Made by a program: the position numbers and the translations under genes
Notes under the pieces: generated by a model
Database searches by the model: none
Told to the model about the DNA's origin: nothing
The model's input: the letters and a program-made list of their open reading frames with translations, nothing else
NCBI GenBank assembly: GCA_024233835.1
Contig: JACKPC010000001.1
Coordinates: 1,178,001 to 1,242,000 of the forward strand
Direction: 5' to 3'
DNA from: Leptospiraceae bacterium
GTDB lineage: Bacteria > Spirochaetota > Leptospiria > Leptospirales > Leptospiraceae
DNA length: 64,000 nt
Shown here: positions 63,428 through 64,000 of the stretch, one piece after another
Layout of the letters: every line of letters begins with the position of its first letter
Position numbering within the stretch: the first letter of the stretch is position 1

Positions 63428-64000
63428 ATGCAGATATATTCAGGTTATCATAGAAACAGGCTGAAAAAGCTAAATCAGAGGGAGTTTTCCGTAAATGGAA
63501 AATATATCCTTTATTGGATGCAGGCTTTTCGTCGTCTGGAATATAATCATGCTCTTTTTTATGCAGCTTCTCTTTCAAAGGAATACGGGAAGCCCCTGGT
63601 TATTTTAGAAGCTCTCCGCTCCGATTACCCCTATAATTCTTCTCGCCTGCACCGTTTTATTCTCGAAGGAATCTGCGACAATAAACAGGAAGCCAAGAAA
63701 CTCGGACTGGAATACCATGCTTTTGTGGAAACAGGGAAAAATCCGGGAAGGGGCCTCATGAAACGGCTTTCATCAGAAGCTTTTGCTATTGTAACGGATG
63801 ATTTTCCTGCTTTTATCATTCCTTCTCATAACCGGGCAATTGCCGAAAAAGCCGCCTGTCCGGTCTTTGCGGTGGATAGTAATTCTATGATTCCGCTTGA
63901 GTTATACGGAAAGCTCAGTACTACAGCTCGTTCTTTACGGATAAAGCTTCATGACCTGTTTTCTGAGGCTTTATCGCAAGCGGTGTATAAAAGATTGAAG
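63428..64000 (+). CDS. Class II photolyase, N-terminal part
   Basis: Open frame of 191 codons running off the window edge. ATG at 63428 with AAGGAG nine bases upstream. RNRLKKLNQREFSVNGKYIL, YWMQAFRRLEYNHALFYAASL, AIVTDDFPAFIIPSHNRAI and AVDSNSMIPLELYGKLSTTA match class II DNA photolyases, in which AVDSN is typical. It uses FADH to repair pyrimidine dimers with light. The catalytic C-terminal half is outside the window. Confidence 0.9.
   Translation, partial: MQIYSGYHRNRLKKLNQREFSVNGKYILYWMQAFRRLEYNHALFYAASLSKEYGKPLVILEALRSDYPYNSSRLHRFILEGICDNKQEAKKLGLEYHAFVETGKNPGRGLMKRLSSEAFAIVTDDFPAFIIPSHNRAIAEKAACPVFAVDSNSMIPLELYGKLSTTARSLRIKLHDLFSEALSQAVYKRLK

Noticed and set aside
1..64000. CRISPR arrays, tRNA and rRNA genes
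   Set aside because: I looked for regularly spaced repeats and for tRNA/rRNA signatures in the gaps and saw none; a covariance-model scan would be needed to be certain about tRNAs.

Overview
The window looks like a chromosomal segment of a Leptospiraceae-type spirochaete. The DNA is AT-rich. The dCTP deaminase, LpxD, short-form HisG, CarD regulator, PIN/TRAM protein and six-domain S1 protein all resemble leptospiral versions as I remember them. There are also many small lipoproteins with loose lipoboxes, a FecR-domain lipoprotein of LipL45 type, a MORN-repeat lipoprotein and a large protein resembling a spirochaete-only family. Assignment below family level is not possible from the sequence alone.

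Layout. 1-3300: housekeeping (partial lipoprotein, crotonase, dcd, DUF2147 protein, tlyA). 3398-15678: an accessory island. It opens with a remnant gene and the 3' end of an IS66 element with its right terminus. A minus-strand defence cluster follows: a type ISP restriction-modification polypeptide, a TIGR04141/DUF6119-like protein, and a tightly overlapping trio of DUF262 protein, DUF3696 ATPase and a third protein of unknown function. A 5'-truncated Xre regulator, an inverted-repeat segment and an Rpn-type PD-(D/E)XK gene close the island. 16192-25376: 2OG-Fe(II) oxygenase, rmuC, folC, a small ORF with a palindromic leader, a candidate structured RNA, a membrane adenylate cyclase, an ankyrin protein, a histidine phosphatase, two divergent membrane proteins and an M23 peptidase. 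25406-25753: RNase P RNA with a clear sigma70 promoter. 25860-26830: wrecked AAA/PD-(D/E)XK pseudogene. 26880-39309: hypothetical protein, M23 lipoprotein, NfeD-like protein, molybdopterin oxidoreductase, TolC, LuxR-type regulator, radical SAM protein, lpxD, glycerate kinase, acetoacetyl-CoA synthetase. 39395-53821: mazG, envelope and spirochaete-type proteins, aroA, rpsA, TPR protein, hisG, MORN lipoprotein, SPOR-like protein, CarD, PIN/TRAM, DUF4349 lipoprotein, glutathione peroxidase homologue. 53832-56197: a small operon headed by an NAD-dependent epimerase. 56469-57236: REC-PAS protein. 57246-61141: a second restriction-modification pair (Eco57I-type methylase plus PD-(D/E)XK partner). 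61203-63319: site-2 protease, J-domain protein and STAS protein. 63428-end: class II photolyase, cut by the window edge.

The most noteworthy items are the three-gene DUF262/DUF3696/unknown module inside the defence island, the apparent ATT start codon of the CarD gene, a promoter whose -10 box predicts a leaderless mRNA at 40746, a rod-like RNA ending in a U-tract at 19774-19882, and the two-gene methylase/nuclease module at 57246-61141.
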